Assembly (NCBI GenBank): GCA_035048815.1
Contig: JAUCBN010000055.1
Coordinates: forward strand, 379,501 to 443,500
Source: Abelmoschus esculentus
Lineage: Eukaryota > Streptophyta > Magnoliopsida > Malvales > Malvaceae
Direction of reading: 5' to 3'
DNA: 64,000 bases
Shown: in pieces, positions 34,779 through 46,239 of the stretch
How the letters are laid out: every line of letters starts with the position of its first letter
Numbering within the stretch: the first letter of the stretch is position 1
Notes under the pieces: generated by a model
Told to the model about the DNA's origin: nothing
What the model saw: the letters and a program-made list of their open reading frames with translations, nothing else
The model's database searches: none
Position numbers and translations under genes: made by a program

Positions 34779-37352
34779 ATGCATATCTCTACTGTATCAG
34801 TAAACCTGTTAGTGATAGTCCTTTCCTTGGTTAGTCCAACAGCTGAAGCTCAACCGCCTACGTATCGCTACCATGTCTGTCCTAACACCACCACTTTCCC
34901 CTTAAACAGCACTTACCAAGCCAATCGCGATAGCTTACTAGATTCGCTTTCGTCGAACGGCACCCGTGGAGATGGTTTCTACAACACAACTTCAGGCAGG
35001 GGAGATGACATGGTGTACGGCCTTTTTCTTTGCCGTGGGGATCTTTCTACCAGCGTCTGCCAAGCGTGTGTCACCTATTCCGCCATGGACATACCTGGAC
35101 GTTGTCCTGTTGAAACAATGGTGGTAATCTGGTATGACGAGTGCCTCGTACGATACTCAAATCGAAATATATTTTCCATTGTGGCTGAAGAACCTGCACT
35201 TGTCTTCCGTAACACTCAGAATTTCACAAACCAAGACCTTTTCAACCAGGCAATGGAGGCCGCCACTGAGATAACTATTAATGCAATATCAAGCTTGGCG
35301 GAAAATGCAACACAAAATTTTGCGACTACAGAGGTCAGTATTTCAAGTCAGCGAACACTGTACGCCCTCGGCCAGTGTACACCGGATTTGTCAAGTGAGG
35401 ATTGCAATTCATGTCTGCTGTTTGCAAGAGGAAATCTTCCAAACGGAAGTCAAGGAGGAAGAGTGTTGAGTCCTAGCTGCTACGTCAGATATGAAATTTA
35501 CCCGTTCTATAATCAAACAGCAGTTGCGCCTCCACCTCCTCCAACACCCCTTCCTCCAGCTCCAGGTTTATCCCCACTGTTCATTGACAATTTTTGATTC
35601 TTTCCTTTTTTAGATTTTGTTTTGTTCATCTTAACAAAACCTTTTAGCATATTCACACTAAGTACGATGGTGAATGTTTGATTCTGTCCTTGTTTAATTA
35701 GCAGAAGATACACCAAACAATTCAAACCGGACTCTAGTACTTGTTGCAACTTTATCAGCTGCCTTTGGACTACTTGTGGTTTCTCTCTCTCGTTTCATCA
35801 TCTGGAGGAGGAGAAACAGTCGAGGTATGCAATGGAGTAATCTTTCTGTCAAGCATTACAAATTCGTTTTACAGTCTTACTTCTTAGGCCGATCACATTT
35901 TGATTTCGTTAGAGGATACAGGAAATAGCCAAGGAGGTCAGTTTCCTGACATGGTAGAGACAAGAATTCCCAATGAGCACGTGTACTCAAGGGAAACTTT
36001 CAGTGGAGAAAATGGGGACAGGTCTCAACAGTTTTCTTCTATTCAACTGGATATCTTACATGCAGCAACGGATCATTTTTCCGGCGAAAAGAGGCTAGGA
36101 GAGGGTGGATTTGGCCCTGTCTACAAGGTAATCTTATAAATGATCTATGTGAATATTTCAAAGATGTGTTACATAAATGAATGAATTCTTCCAGGGGATA
36201 CTACCAGATGGTAAAGAAATTGCAGTTAAAAGGATGTCGAGAACTTCGGGTCAAGGGCTTGTTGAATTCAAGAATGAAGTCATGTTAATCGCCAGATTGC
36301 AACATAGAAACCTTGTGAGGCTCTTGGGATGTTGCTTGGAGAAAAATGAAAAGTTGCTTGTCTATGAATTCATGCCCAACAAAAGCTTGGATGTCTTCCT
36401 GTTCAGTTTGGTCCATGAACCTTCAACAAATTTAAAACACTAACAAGTAAAAGAAATAATCAACATGTATTCGTCTGTTTTCTCATGTCTTTTCTTATAC
36501 TCTCAGATTCCAAGTTTGCTGTACAATTGGACTGGCAGAAACGATTCAGCATTATCAAAGGAATAGCCCGAGGTGTCCTGTATTTACATGAAGATTCTCG
36601 TCTCAGAATTATACACAGAGACCTTAAAGCAAGTAATGTTCTACTTGATCATGAAATGAATCCCAAGATTTCAGATTTTGGCATGGCAAGAATTTTCGAA
36701 GATAAAAACGAAGCAAATACGAATAGAGTAGTTGGAACATAGTAAGTCTACATATGTTCATAACTCCATTGCCTCACAGGAATTTGTTTTAATCTTAGCT
36801 TCTCATGATCAAAAACAGCGGATACATGGCACCCGAATACGCTATGCAAGGTCTCTTTTCCATCAAATCCGATGTGTTCAGTTTCGGAGTCCTCTTGCTA
36901 GAGATACTAAGCGGGAAAAAGAACAACAGTTTTCATCTTTCAGAGAGTGGTGAAAGTCTGCTGGCTTTTGTATGTTTCAATCTCTCTTTTGCCTTCAAAC
37001 AATAGATCAAACATGTTTTTCTATTGATGTTAAGCTACAATTGCAGGCATGGAAACTATGGTCCAAGGGTGAAGGAATGGAGTTGATAGATCGGATACTT
37101 AATCCGACTTGCGTGGCTTCCGAGGTTCTTAAATGCATTCATATCGGGCTATTGTGTGTGCAAGAAGATCCAGCAGACAGGCCAACCATGTCAACCATAA
37201 TTTTCATGTTGGCAAGCGATACCATAACACTTCCTCATCCAACCGAACCTGCATTTTCTGTTGGACGTGTGGTATCAGAACCATCTGAACCAATGTCGAA
37301 TGGAGTCTGTTCGGTTAATGAAGTCACTGTTTCAAATTTCTCTCCTCGTTGA
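34779..37352 (+). CDS. Cysteine-rich receptor-like kinase (CRK, DUF26)
   Basis: Seven exons: 34779-35565, 35705-35824, 35913-36127, 36195-36405, 36507-36741, 36819-36969 and 37047-37352. They join in frame to 674 residues. A signal peptide (about 1-24) precedes two extracellular DUF26 domains, each with C-x8-C-x2-C (CRGDLSTSVCQAC and CTPDLSSEDCNSC). A proline-rich stalk (PPPPPTPLPP) leads to the transmembrane helix (VATLSAAFGLLVVSLSRFII) on exon 2. The kinase has the P-loop GEGGFGPVYK, Lys in IAVKRM, HRDLKASN, DFGMAR and APEYAM, so all catalytic residues are present. CRKs act at the plasma membrane in defence, redox and cell-death signalling (family knowledge). The exon 2 acceptor is a tandem TAGCAG, so one residue may vary. 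Exon 4 to 5 gives FLFNSKFAVQLDW, slightly unusual. A damaged relative follows directly. Confidence 0.93.
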
Positions 37353-37756
37353 TTTGAACATTGTTGTAAGATACTGTCCTATCAGGATCAAGAACTTAAC
37401 TTTGTAAAATTGATGATTCTCAGGGAACTTAAAATTGTAAAATTTTAAATTTCTGGTAACAAACTGGTTTGGTTAAAAGGTCAGCATGAGAACTGACCCA
37501 CATTATTTCCAATGTCTTAAATTCTATGCATATAAGTCAATGGTGTGCTTTCACCGTCCCTGACGCCAGCCGCCACATTGGAAATATTTTTCACATCTGT
37601 TCCATACATTCATTGGGGATTCAAACATCAGTTGACTTGAGTCAGATATTTCTTAGTAATGATCAGCTAACCTTCTGCAATGGAGAACACAAACCACTTA
37701 TATCCAAAGATTTAAATTATTTGAGGGATTGCTCGCAGAATGCTTTATCTGCACTA
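37353..37756. other. Spacer between CRK and CRK pseudogene
   Basis: It holds the CRK 3' flank. The open frame 37526-37771 has no recognisable domain and runs into the pseudogene kinase fragment out of frame. It may be a remnant of the lost N-terminal part of the second kinase. Confidence 0.4.
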
Positions 37757-37887
37757 GGATTCTCGGCTTAGAATCATCCACCGTGATATCAAGGCCAACA
37801 ACATATTGTTAGATGGAGACATGAACCCCAGAATCTCAGATTTCGAAACGGAAAGGATTTTCGGAGTCGATCAAACTCGAGGAATGT

Positions 37888-39150
37888 GAGAAAACTATCA
37901 CTATTTATAAGACATAGAGAAGAGAAGGAAAGCCCAAGTTAGTTATAACTAACACTTAACAGATTAAGTCCACTAAGAAACAGACTCTTTACACACTTAG
38001 ACTGTTCTATTGCTCTAATATTTTTCCTATTTTATTTCTTGCTGAATTTCCTGTAAATCAACCACTCTAAGCCTTTGACGCAACAAATCAAAGGTTACTG
38101 GTAGAATTGGTTTAGTAAATATTTTTTCAGCTTGTTCTGAAGCAGAAACATAGTTAACAAGTAGTTGACCAACAAGGACACATTCTCGCACAAAGTGTAA
38201 ATCAATATCAACATGCTTTACACGAGCATGATGTGTAGGATTTGCAGCTATGGAAAAAGTAGAGGCGTTGTCACACCAAACTACAGGTAGACCAGAGACA
38301 GCTACCCCCATTTCTTCAAGCATATGTTCAATCCAAACCAATTCAGAGACTGAATTAGCAAGGCTCCTATACTCAGCCTTGGCGGTGGATCTGGAGACAA
38401 CAACTTACTTCTTTGAACTTCAAGCAACAAGATTTGACCCAAGGAAAATACGGAATCCAGAAGTGAATCTTCTATTTTCTACAGAGAATACCCAATCTGC
38501 ATCAGTATAGCAAACCAAAGTACACCATGTGCTAGACTGAAAGAGCAATCCATGATTCAAGGTACCAGTGAGATACCTCAAGATCAGTTTTACTGCTTTC
38601 CTTGTTCACAGAATAAGCAATGTCCCCAACTACACTTCGATAGAGATGAACATCAACAAATGTGGAACTATCAGCAGCACCAAGTTTAGGGGTTACTATC
38701 ATTGGAGTTGGAGTAGAGGCAGACTTGAACATGACAGTGCGTGCCAATAATTCTGAGACGATTTTTTTTTCTGACATAACATGAGTCCTTCATAGCATTG
38801 CAAAACCTCCATACAAAAAAAAAAAAAAAAAAAAAAAAACTGGTTCACCTAAGTCCTTAAGGAAGAATTCCTCATTAATCCTCTTGACAACTTTATCTAC
38901 CTCTGTTAGGCGACTTTCAGTAATAATGATGTCATCTACGTACACCATTAGTAGGATCTTACAATCACTAATGTCTCTAATAAACAAGGAAGAATCTGTC
39001 TCGGCTGCCACCAAACCAAGTTTTCCAGCAGGAAGGCACGCAGAGTATCAAACCAAGTTTTCAAGTTTTCCAATAGAAGAGTTATAGGAACCTCGTAAGT
39101 TATGACTTCTTTTCACAAGCGATTTAAGCATGTTGTAAGTTGTTGCACCC
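37888..39150 (-). mobile_element. Ty1/copia retrotransposon fragment (RT and RNase H), reversed
   Basis: Read on the minus strand, 39014-38845 carries the RT core with the YVDDIIIT catalytic motif and the DLGEP segment. Then comes a T-run (A-run of about 27 on the plus strand, 38814-38840), then 38777-38532 (pol linker, with LYRSVVGD), and 38520-38027 (RNase H end with CDN and HVDIDLHFVRE). Gag, protease and integrase are absent and no LTR pair is visible. It is therefore a truncated dead copy inserted in the kinase pseudogene. Frame shifts separate the pieces. The limits are estimates from where kinase similarity stops and resumes. Confidence 0.8.
38814..38840 (+). repeat. Poly-A tract of about 27 bases
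   Basis: An uninterrupted A-run on the plus strand lies inside the reversed copia RT sequence, where intact elements have coding sequence. Confidence 0.95.
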
Positions 39151-39682
39151 TAATAGTTGAATGGCCAAACACAGTGGCTATATGTCCCCGGAATATGCAA
39201 TGCAGGGTCAGTTTTCGGAGAAATCGGATGTGTACAGTTTGGTTTTAGTTCTGGAAATCATAAGTGGCCAAAGAAAACAATAACTTGTATCAAACAGAAG
39301 GTGCTGAGGACCTCCTTGGCCACGTGATATAATTCTTTTTGCCCTGTTTGTTCAAATACTCTTATTTGAGAACCTATTGAATCTTTGATGAACCGCTGCA
39401 GGCTTGGAAACTATGCAATGATGAGAGACCCTTGGCATTGTTGAACCCTGTTATGAGGGATAAGTACTCGAGAACTGAAGTCGTCCAATGCATTCAGCTC
39501 GGTTTAGTATGCGTTATAGTTACTCGGTCACGCCGGAAGTGCCTAAAGAGCCAGCATTTGTTGTTCACAGTAGAACAGATGGGAGGATGCCATACAAGGG
39601 GCTTGAATCTGATCAACCTTCCAGTCAATCAATGCCATGGTCTATCAATAACGTATCCATCACTGAAGTAGACCCTCGATAA

Positions 39683-40849
39683 TGTGAGTTAATGGATGCA
39701 TCATCATCATCATCATCATGAAGGTACATAAATCATGATTAAACCATTCGAGTCATTATCCATTTCCATGAAGCAAACCTTGTCGGGATGCCATCACAAG
39801 GTTTCCCCATAAGCGTACGCCACATTACCTCACTAAACGTGGCCAACAATATCCCATCCCAATCCCATAACCTTTTTCTTCTTTAAATCTCGTTCGCTGG
39901 TTTCTTTTCCAAACCTAATTTCCAACGTTTAATCATAACAAATAAAAGAGAGTTTGGTTTTTACAAAATCTTTATAAAAAATTAAGAATTTATATTCAAT
40001 ACATTAATTATAAAAATAAATTTAATTTAAATTAAACGATTTATTTTTTTCTCCTCGAAATAGATTACTATTGTATATTTAAATTTTATATTTATTAAAT
40101 ATTATGTTTTTAATGGACAATTTAATTAAATTTTATGATTTGGGACTAATCTCTAGTGTCTGTCATATCTTATTTACTTCTAACAGTTTTGGAAGTCGAT
40201 CTTGTCTTTTTATTCTTTTTCCCCGACAACTGCCGTGACATGCAATTATGGAGACTTTTCAACAAATAAAATAATGATTAACGATATCATTAGCATTATT
40301 TATATAGAAGTTAAAATAGTTCAATAATTTGTTTGACAAGGATGAAAATTACTATATTCGAATTGAAAAATTAATCTAATCTTACTCATATAAATAGTTG
40401 TAGGGATCTTTAAAAAATATCCACAAAATCCTCGATATTTTACAAAAATTTTAAAAATATATAATTAACTTTTATTTACTTGTATACTTAATTATTTTAT
40501 TATCAATATTTGAGTTTATCTTTTTATTTAAAATTATTAAATTTAGGCGACCTTTCTAATAATTTGTCATTGTTTAGGTGACCTTAAAATTTTAATTTTT
40601 ATTAATTAATTTAATTATATTTATCGATATTTAACATCAGTGATATTTAATGATGTTGGATCGTTTCCTATATTATTGCCTATTGGATTCTATATTTAGA
40701 TTCGTGACTGTTGTTGTACAGTCTATACTAACCCCTGACACGTAGTATATAAAGAACATTTCATAAGGGTCTTGTTGCATGACAGTCCACTTCTCGAGAC
40801 AAACACCTTACCACCGCCACCAGCCGCCACCATATAACCGCCAGCAAAA
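39683..40849. other. Intergenic spacer
   Basis: A (TCA)n microsatellite at 39699-39719 is followed by AT-rich DNA and the promoter of the TauE/SafE gene. No other feature was seen. Confidence 0.6.
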
Positions 40850-42742
40850 ATGAAGATTCAGAATCTGATAAGATGGGTTTCTCTAACCCTTCCCATTTTC
40901 ATCTTCTTCGTCTGCCTAACAACCCAATCTCAAGCAACACAGCAGCAGCAACAACAACAACAAACCGGTTTAGATAATCTCATAATCCACACCTTCATCA
41001 ACAAAACCCTCCAATGGAAATCTCATCTGATAAAATTCCAGGGAAGCCAACTGAAACTATCAACCCCAACCGTGCTAGCATCAGTTTGCTGCTTTATAGC
41101 CGCCGTCTTATCCAGCGCTGGAGGTATTGGCGGTGGAGGGTTGTTTATCCCCATTTTGACAATTGTGGCAGGTCTAGACCTTAAAACAGCATCGAGTTTC
41201 TCAGCTGTCATGGTCACCGGCGGTTCGATTGCAAATGTCATGTACAATTTGCGTCCCAAAACCGACAAGTTCGGGCGTCAGCGTAAGGCTTTGATTGACT
41301 ACGACATAGCACTTCTGTCTGAGCCTTGCATGTTGTTAGGTGTAAGTGTAGGAGTAGTTTGCAACCATGTGTTCCCAGAATGGTTGATCACCATCTTGTT
41401 TGCTGTTTTCCTTGTTTGGTCTACTTTCAAGACTTGCAGAAACGGGGTCGGGTACTGGAAAATGGAATCGGGAAGGGAGAAACTGGAAAATGGGGTGATA
41501 AAAAATGGAACTTTGGCTCATATTAATGATCTGGAAGAACCTATGGTGGACATGGAAAGAAAAGAGAATTCAGGGTTTCCATGGAAGAAGCTTGTGGTCT
41601 TAGTTATGGTCTGGTTTTCGTTCTTTATCGTTTATCTCCTTCGTGGCAATAGCTATGGACAGGTACACCTTGTCCCACTCTGTGCATTTTTCTGTGCATT
41701 CTTCCAGGTTTAATTGTAGGTAGATGTCTCTTTCTTTTCATCAAATCTACTTAAGAGGAAAATGAAAGTTACCTTGTTTTGGACTTTACTCAAAGACAGT
41801 GAAAATGCTTAGTAATAATGCTACAACTATTAGATTTTGACAGAGCACTAGCTTTAGGATTATCTGCCTACTTTTGTATTTAGTGCTGAGTTGTTAATAT
41901 AATTATTACACCAAGACAAAACAAAACTAGAAAGCAGGTTTACAAGTTTGTTTTTATAGGTTCAGTGTTTCAATAGTTTATGACTGTTTAAAAACATGTA
42001 GGGTATCATACCAATGAAGCCTTGTGGAGTAGGATATTGGGCTCTCTCATTGTTCCAAATTCCACTTGCCATAGGTTTTACTGCTTGGATCCTTTGTCAC
42101 AAAGAGACCATCACATACCAGGGTCCAAATAAACAAGTACGTTACGGATTATGTAGGGTCGGTTTAACATCGTTGTTATGGTTAAAAAGTGCTTTTAGAC
42201 GGCTAAAAAAAGCTTGTTTACTTGTGAAGGGGGTCAACAAGCTTATTTTCCCGGTAATGGCTCTAATGGCCGGAGGCATGGGTGGAGTTTTTGGAATCGG
42301 AGGTGGAATGCTTATCAGTCCACTTCTTCTTCAAGTTGGGGTAGACCTTGAGGTACAATATTGTCCGAGAACAAGATTAAGGATGCTTCTTAGTACAAGT
42401 TCATAAAGCAATGGCTTTTGTCAATTGATGCAGGTAACAGCAGCTACTTGTTCCTTCATGGTGTTCTTCTCATCCACAATGTCTGCATTCCAATACTTAC
42501 TGTTGGGCATGGAGCAAACCGGCACTGCCCTCATACTTTCGTTCATTTGTTTTGTCGCATCACTTCTCGGATTACTAGTGGTACAAAAAGCCATAAAGGA
42601 GTTCGGGAGAGCATCCCTGATCGTGTTCTCGGTCGGTACCGTGATGGCTCTGAGCGTCGTTCTGATGACTAGCTTCGGAGTTGCTGATGTTTGGGAGGAC
42701 TACATATCAGGCAATTATATGGGATTCAACCTACCTTGTTGA
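40850..42742 (+). CDS. TauE/SafE family membrane transporter
   Basis: Exons 40850-41662, 42002-42136, 42230-42352 and 42434-42742 give 459 residues, the usual plant size. A signal-like N-terminus and a glutamine run (Q8) precede two halves, each with the glycine-rich family motif: SSAGGIGGGGLFIPIL in the first and GGVFGIGGGMLISPLL in the second. About ten hydrophobic spans are visible, including VLASVCCFIAAVL, WLITILFAVFLVW and LVVLVMVWFSFFIVYLL. Bacterial members export sulfite or organosulfonates; plant substrates are mostly unknown, and one relative is linked to ER or calcium biology. The segment 42137-42229 is 93 bases, in frame and stop-free, with GT and AG ends; removing it joins GPNKQ to GVNKLIFPVMAL, as in relatives. 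If it is retained the protein has 490 residues. From memory At1g61740 is the counterpart. Confidence 0.9.
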
Positions 42743-43409
42743 AAAATCAACCTTGTAAATGTAAACTTGTATACCTATTTGAGCTTTGAAATGCTCAGCC
42801 AATGTTCCCACAAGTCCAAGCGAAAACGAAAGGACCTCATCCCATCATGTCTTCTCATGGGTTAATCACTCCCAGGTCCTTCAACCTTTGAATGAAACTC
42901 GTCCCCTTTTTACTTAAGTGGTGATAGGGTCCAAGTCACTTCATTTGAACTCAATTCTGGGATCACTATGTCTTAATTAAGTCCATTGCTCGAGTTTAAT
43001 TGAATCATGAGCAACCATCTCTTCCAACTGTGCCTCAAGAGCCTTAGCTAATTCAAACTCTGCTTCTGCTTCTTGTGTTCGACCTTCTCTGCTCAGCTTC
43101 AAAGCCTTGCGTTTATGACTGAGGGATTCCTGTTGCAACTTGAAGCGATCCCGCCCAGACACTGGTTTTGGAGCCAAAGCTGTTGGATAATCGACGAATA
43201 TAATAGCTTGACATACACGTTATTTTGGTTGAGTATTATTTACCCTTAAATTTAATAATTTAACCTGAATTTTTAATTTAAACTCTAAATTTTAAATATA
43301 AACTTTGAATTTTACCCTCTGGCTTGATCATTCATTTCAAAATTTCAAACAGACAAAGAAATTGCATTTACATTAGCTTGTTTCACCCTATACAAACATT
43401 AACCACCTT
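42743..43409. other. Spacer containing the FYVE relic
   Basis: Between the TauE/SafE stop and the BTB/NPH3 stop. Apart from the FYVE-like fragment it is non-coding, AT-rich from about 43200. Confidence 0.5.
42977..43190 (-). pseudogene. Orphan exon of a FYVE-type coiled-coil protein
   Basis: One minus-strand block of about 66 codons without an ATG reads SGRDRFKLQQESLSHKRKAL and then REGRTQEAEAEFELAKALEAQLEEM. This matches the C-terminal coiled-coil region of plant FYVE zinc-finger proteins of the At1g61690 type. The conserved tail that should follow (VEDLLDPQLLSALKAIGL-like) is lost. The reading frame instead runs to a stop after KLEQWT. No other exon of the gene is nearby. It is most likely the last trace of a deleted gene. 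Confidence 0.65.
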
Positions 43410-45530
43410 TCAAGAACAGAGTTTTGGTAAGAATCTAGTATGATTACCAAGACTGGATAATCTTGTTCTGGGAATATGCCCTATCTGAGTCTGCATTATC
43501 CCACAGTATTTCTCCAGTTCTGCTACTCTGCATTGCATTACTTGCAGCTTGACGTGATCAAGTTGCTCAGCTTTGCTGGGAAGGTTGATTTTTTTTGCAT
43601 ACACTAGGATTTGATCGGAACTTGCCTTCTCATCGATACTTTCCCCGGTAAAGGTGTCACTGTCGAGGTAGTTTATGCCCTCGAACAAGTTTTCAAGCCT
43701 GGACTGCTGGTTAATGAAAACTTGTATTGCTATTCTTGAAGGGAATTTTGAGTTCCGAGCTAAGTGTCTTGATGCATCTGTTGAGAGCTTTGCATAGTTA
43801 AGTGCACAGCAGATACTCATTTTCTTTGCTTCACATAGTCCACCATAACCTGTTCAGAAATTCCATCAGTCAAGTAATTCAGGTTTTTGGATTATCATCG
43901 ATCCTAATAACTAGGACCTAATCTTATTCCAGCATAAGCAATCAAATTAGAATAGCATTTGCCTAAAATTTTAGTAAACTAAAGTGATTCAGGCTTAGCA
44001 ATACCTCTAGATAAATGTCTATGGCTTGAAAAAGCCTATCATGGGATTCTCTTGCACCATCTGGGAGCACCATGACTAATGCTGCAAACTTCGAAGCATT
44101 CAGGTGGGAATCTGCAGCCACTTCCACGAGGAATGAGTCGATCAAGCTAGCAACCTTTTTTAATCGCACGATGGACACAAAGCAACTTCCTTCTTTGCAA
44201 AATGCTTTCACCAGCCTCAGAACCAGATTCACATCATACACATAATCTCTTCTGTGTGGGGATGGGACTAGCAGAAAGTCTATAGTTGCTTGATCCAGTT
44301 GCGAACCAATAAGATTTTCCAAAATAGATTTGCAGTGTCTGCTAATTTTCAAGCTTGAAGCGACTCGAAATATACCGAATAAGAGTTTGCAAGGAATGGA
44401 GTTCCTATTAAGCAAAGATAGCAGACTGATTATAACCTCTACGGTTTTGCACTTTTCCGTCTGGGTGGCACTAAGAAATCTCCATCTCCGATAATATACA
44501 AGGAACTTACTAACCGTACCATGATCGATATTCCGGCTTATCATGGTTCTTATTACTTTATCGATCAAATCAATGTTCAAAAACAGAAGATCCTCAAACC
44601 ACCAAGATATCTGAGGGAAATTGTTTCTGATCCTCAAACTGGAATTCTCTGAAGAAGATACGTAAGGGCTTGCAACAACCAGAGAGGCAAGCCTTCCTAT
44701 AACACAATCGATGATCTTATCAAGTATCAACGAGGGATTCGAAGCAGAAAGTAAATCCTGGCACTCTTTCAAAGCTACGAGGAGATCAGACCATGTCCAG
44801 AAACCGATACCATCTAGAGACTTCCTTGCTTGGTTTAGCAAGCAAGGCCTGGGGCCATCGTCACTCTCCATCTCCACAAATTGCACAGCAAAATTTAGGA
44901 CTGCATCAGTGGGAGTTATCTCGGTTCTTCCCTTGTTATAGCAAACCCTTGCCACTAGCTCAAAAACCTTAGCTCCCTCTTGAAAGTCATGACATACAAC
45001 TTTCAGGTTCTTGGTGTCATCCATCAAATTACCTAACAAATTTGCTGAAAGATACAAGAGTCCTCTATTGTATGATATGTTTAATTTGCTTTACACCAAA
45101 AGGCGAAGCGGTTACCAACTCAACAAAAAGATATGAAAGTGTAAGTGTATCAAATAGTATCAACAAAACCTATAGAGAAAATGAAAGAAACTTGCAATCT
45201 TAGGCAATTGTGTTGAGAAGTTGCTGTCAACAATAAATTTAAGAGTGGTCCTGTTTCTTGTGTAATCTAGTGGAGGGACCAAAATACTTGATGAAAGGAA
45301 TAGATTACAGAAACCAAAAGAATTCAGAGAAAAGGAACAAAAAGAGAATAAAAACTAGAGTAGTCAATATCATCAAATCCCCTACAAGAAACAAGAAAGA
45401 TGGAGTGAATGATAAGCACTAAACAGTAACGCTATTTACCTTGTCTACCACGGAAATTTTGTCAGTTTCGCCATTGACATCCAATTCAAGATCACAGCAG
45501 AGAGCAGAGTGGCATTGTTGTGATAAAACA
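43410..45530 (-). pseudogene. BTB/POZ-NPH3 domain gene, frame-disrupted
   Basis: The large block 45057-44005 is NPH3-like: LKVVCHDFQEGAKVFELVARVCYN closes a BTB domain, then the NPH3 region follows (GFWTWSDLLVALKECQ, LPDGARESHDRLFQAIDIYLE). The last exon 43850-43410 continues it (EAKKMSICCALNYAKLS, NSKFPSRIAIQVFINQQS). An upstream exon (about 45530-45445) has the BTB start CCDLELDVNGETDKISVVDK. NPH3 proteins are CUL3 adaptors in phototropism and auxin transport. Three frame conflicts appear. The only nearby ATG (45516) is out of frame with CCDLELDV. The BTB strand RTLVSFS at about 45080 must shift frame to reach NLLGNLMDD. At 43849-43840 GTTATGGTGG appears to lack one base of an expected GTT-CAT-GGT-GG. 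Each break would end the protein. It resembles At3g22104-type proteins. Confidence 0.65.
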
Positions 45531-46239
45531 GAAGTAAAACTGAGAACCCCACAAGAGTAAAAGGAGGTTTATGGAGCATAGACAAAAGAAAGGTACTGTG
45601 TTCAAAAGGGGGGGAACTTTTAGTGGTTTGAGCCAAACGAGGAAAAAAAAGGACAGGAAGAATGATGCAAAGAGAGAAGGGAAAGTAAGAATTGTAGAAA
45701 AGTTACTTGTATGAATAAGCTGAAGCAGGTATGCTTTTGGCTGGTCAATGGACAATTGAGCATAAGAGACAAGATATGTTAGCAGATACCAGAGGATTGG
45801 CTAGTGAGAAAGGAGAGGAGGGAATCAAAAGCAGGTATGCTTTTTGAAAGCTTTACAACACTTGGAACCTCTTAATTAACAGAGACAAGCTTGATTTTGC
45901 AAATTTATACCCCTAAGAAACAGTACCAAAAATCTGACAAGCTTGGTATGTTTTCACGTTACTAACATTATTCTTCAGAGGTGCTTAAGCAAACAGCTAT
46001 TTCAGCTAGGTTAGTGTTGAAATAAAACCAGCAAAAATTTGGGAATCAATTGAAAAATGAAAGGACATTGCAATTGATTTGGAGTGCCAATTATTCTAAA
46101 ATTTCCTTCAAATGATAAAAAAAAGATCAACTGCATGAAATCATGAGGTCATACAGCAGAACTACAATCATCCTAAAACCATTGAGGCAGTTACCGGTAA
46201 CACAATGGGCTCCGGTAAAGGTAACAAGCCTCTCAAAAT
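45531..46239. other. Intergenic spacer
   Basis: Upstream region of the BTB/NPH3 relic and 3' flank of the initiation-factor-related gene. Open frames here (45492-45755) are hydrophobic pyrimidine-rich shadows with no domain. Confidence 0.55.

Larger units (their letters stand above)
37757..39682 (+). pseudogene. CRK-like receptor kinase pseudogene, split by a copia fragment
   Basis: Three kinase pieces occur in order. At 37757-37887 is the catalytic loop (IIHRDIKANNILLD) followed by RISDFE, where DFG has become DFE, and a stop. At 39162-39335 are the APE region (GYMSPEYAMQGQFSEKSDVYS) and subdomain IX, with a stop. At 39401-39682 is the last exon (AWKLCNDERPLALLNP, VVQCIQLGLVCV), which changes frame before its end (SITEVDPR). 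The extracellular, transmembrane and N-lobe parts are missing. The exon order and borders match the intact CRK next door, so this is a tandem duplicate that decayed. The gap between the first two pieces is filled by a reversed copia fragment. Confidence 0.85.

Noticed and set aside
37888..39150. Complete copia retrotransposon
   Set aside because: No LTR pair, gag, protease or integrase is visible and the RT/RNase H pieces are broken by frame changes, so only a fragment is called.
45492..45755. Hydrophobic 87-codon frame that looks like a membrane protein
   Set aside because: It overlaps the BTB start exon in another frame and arises from T-rich promoter DNA.
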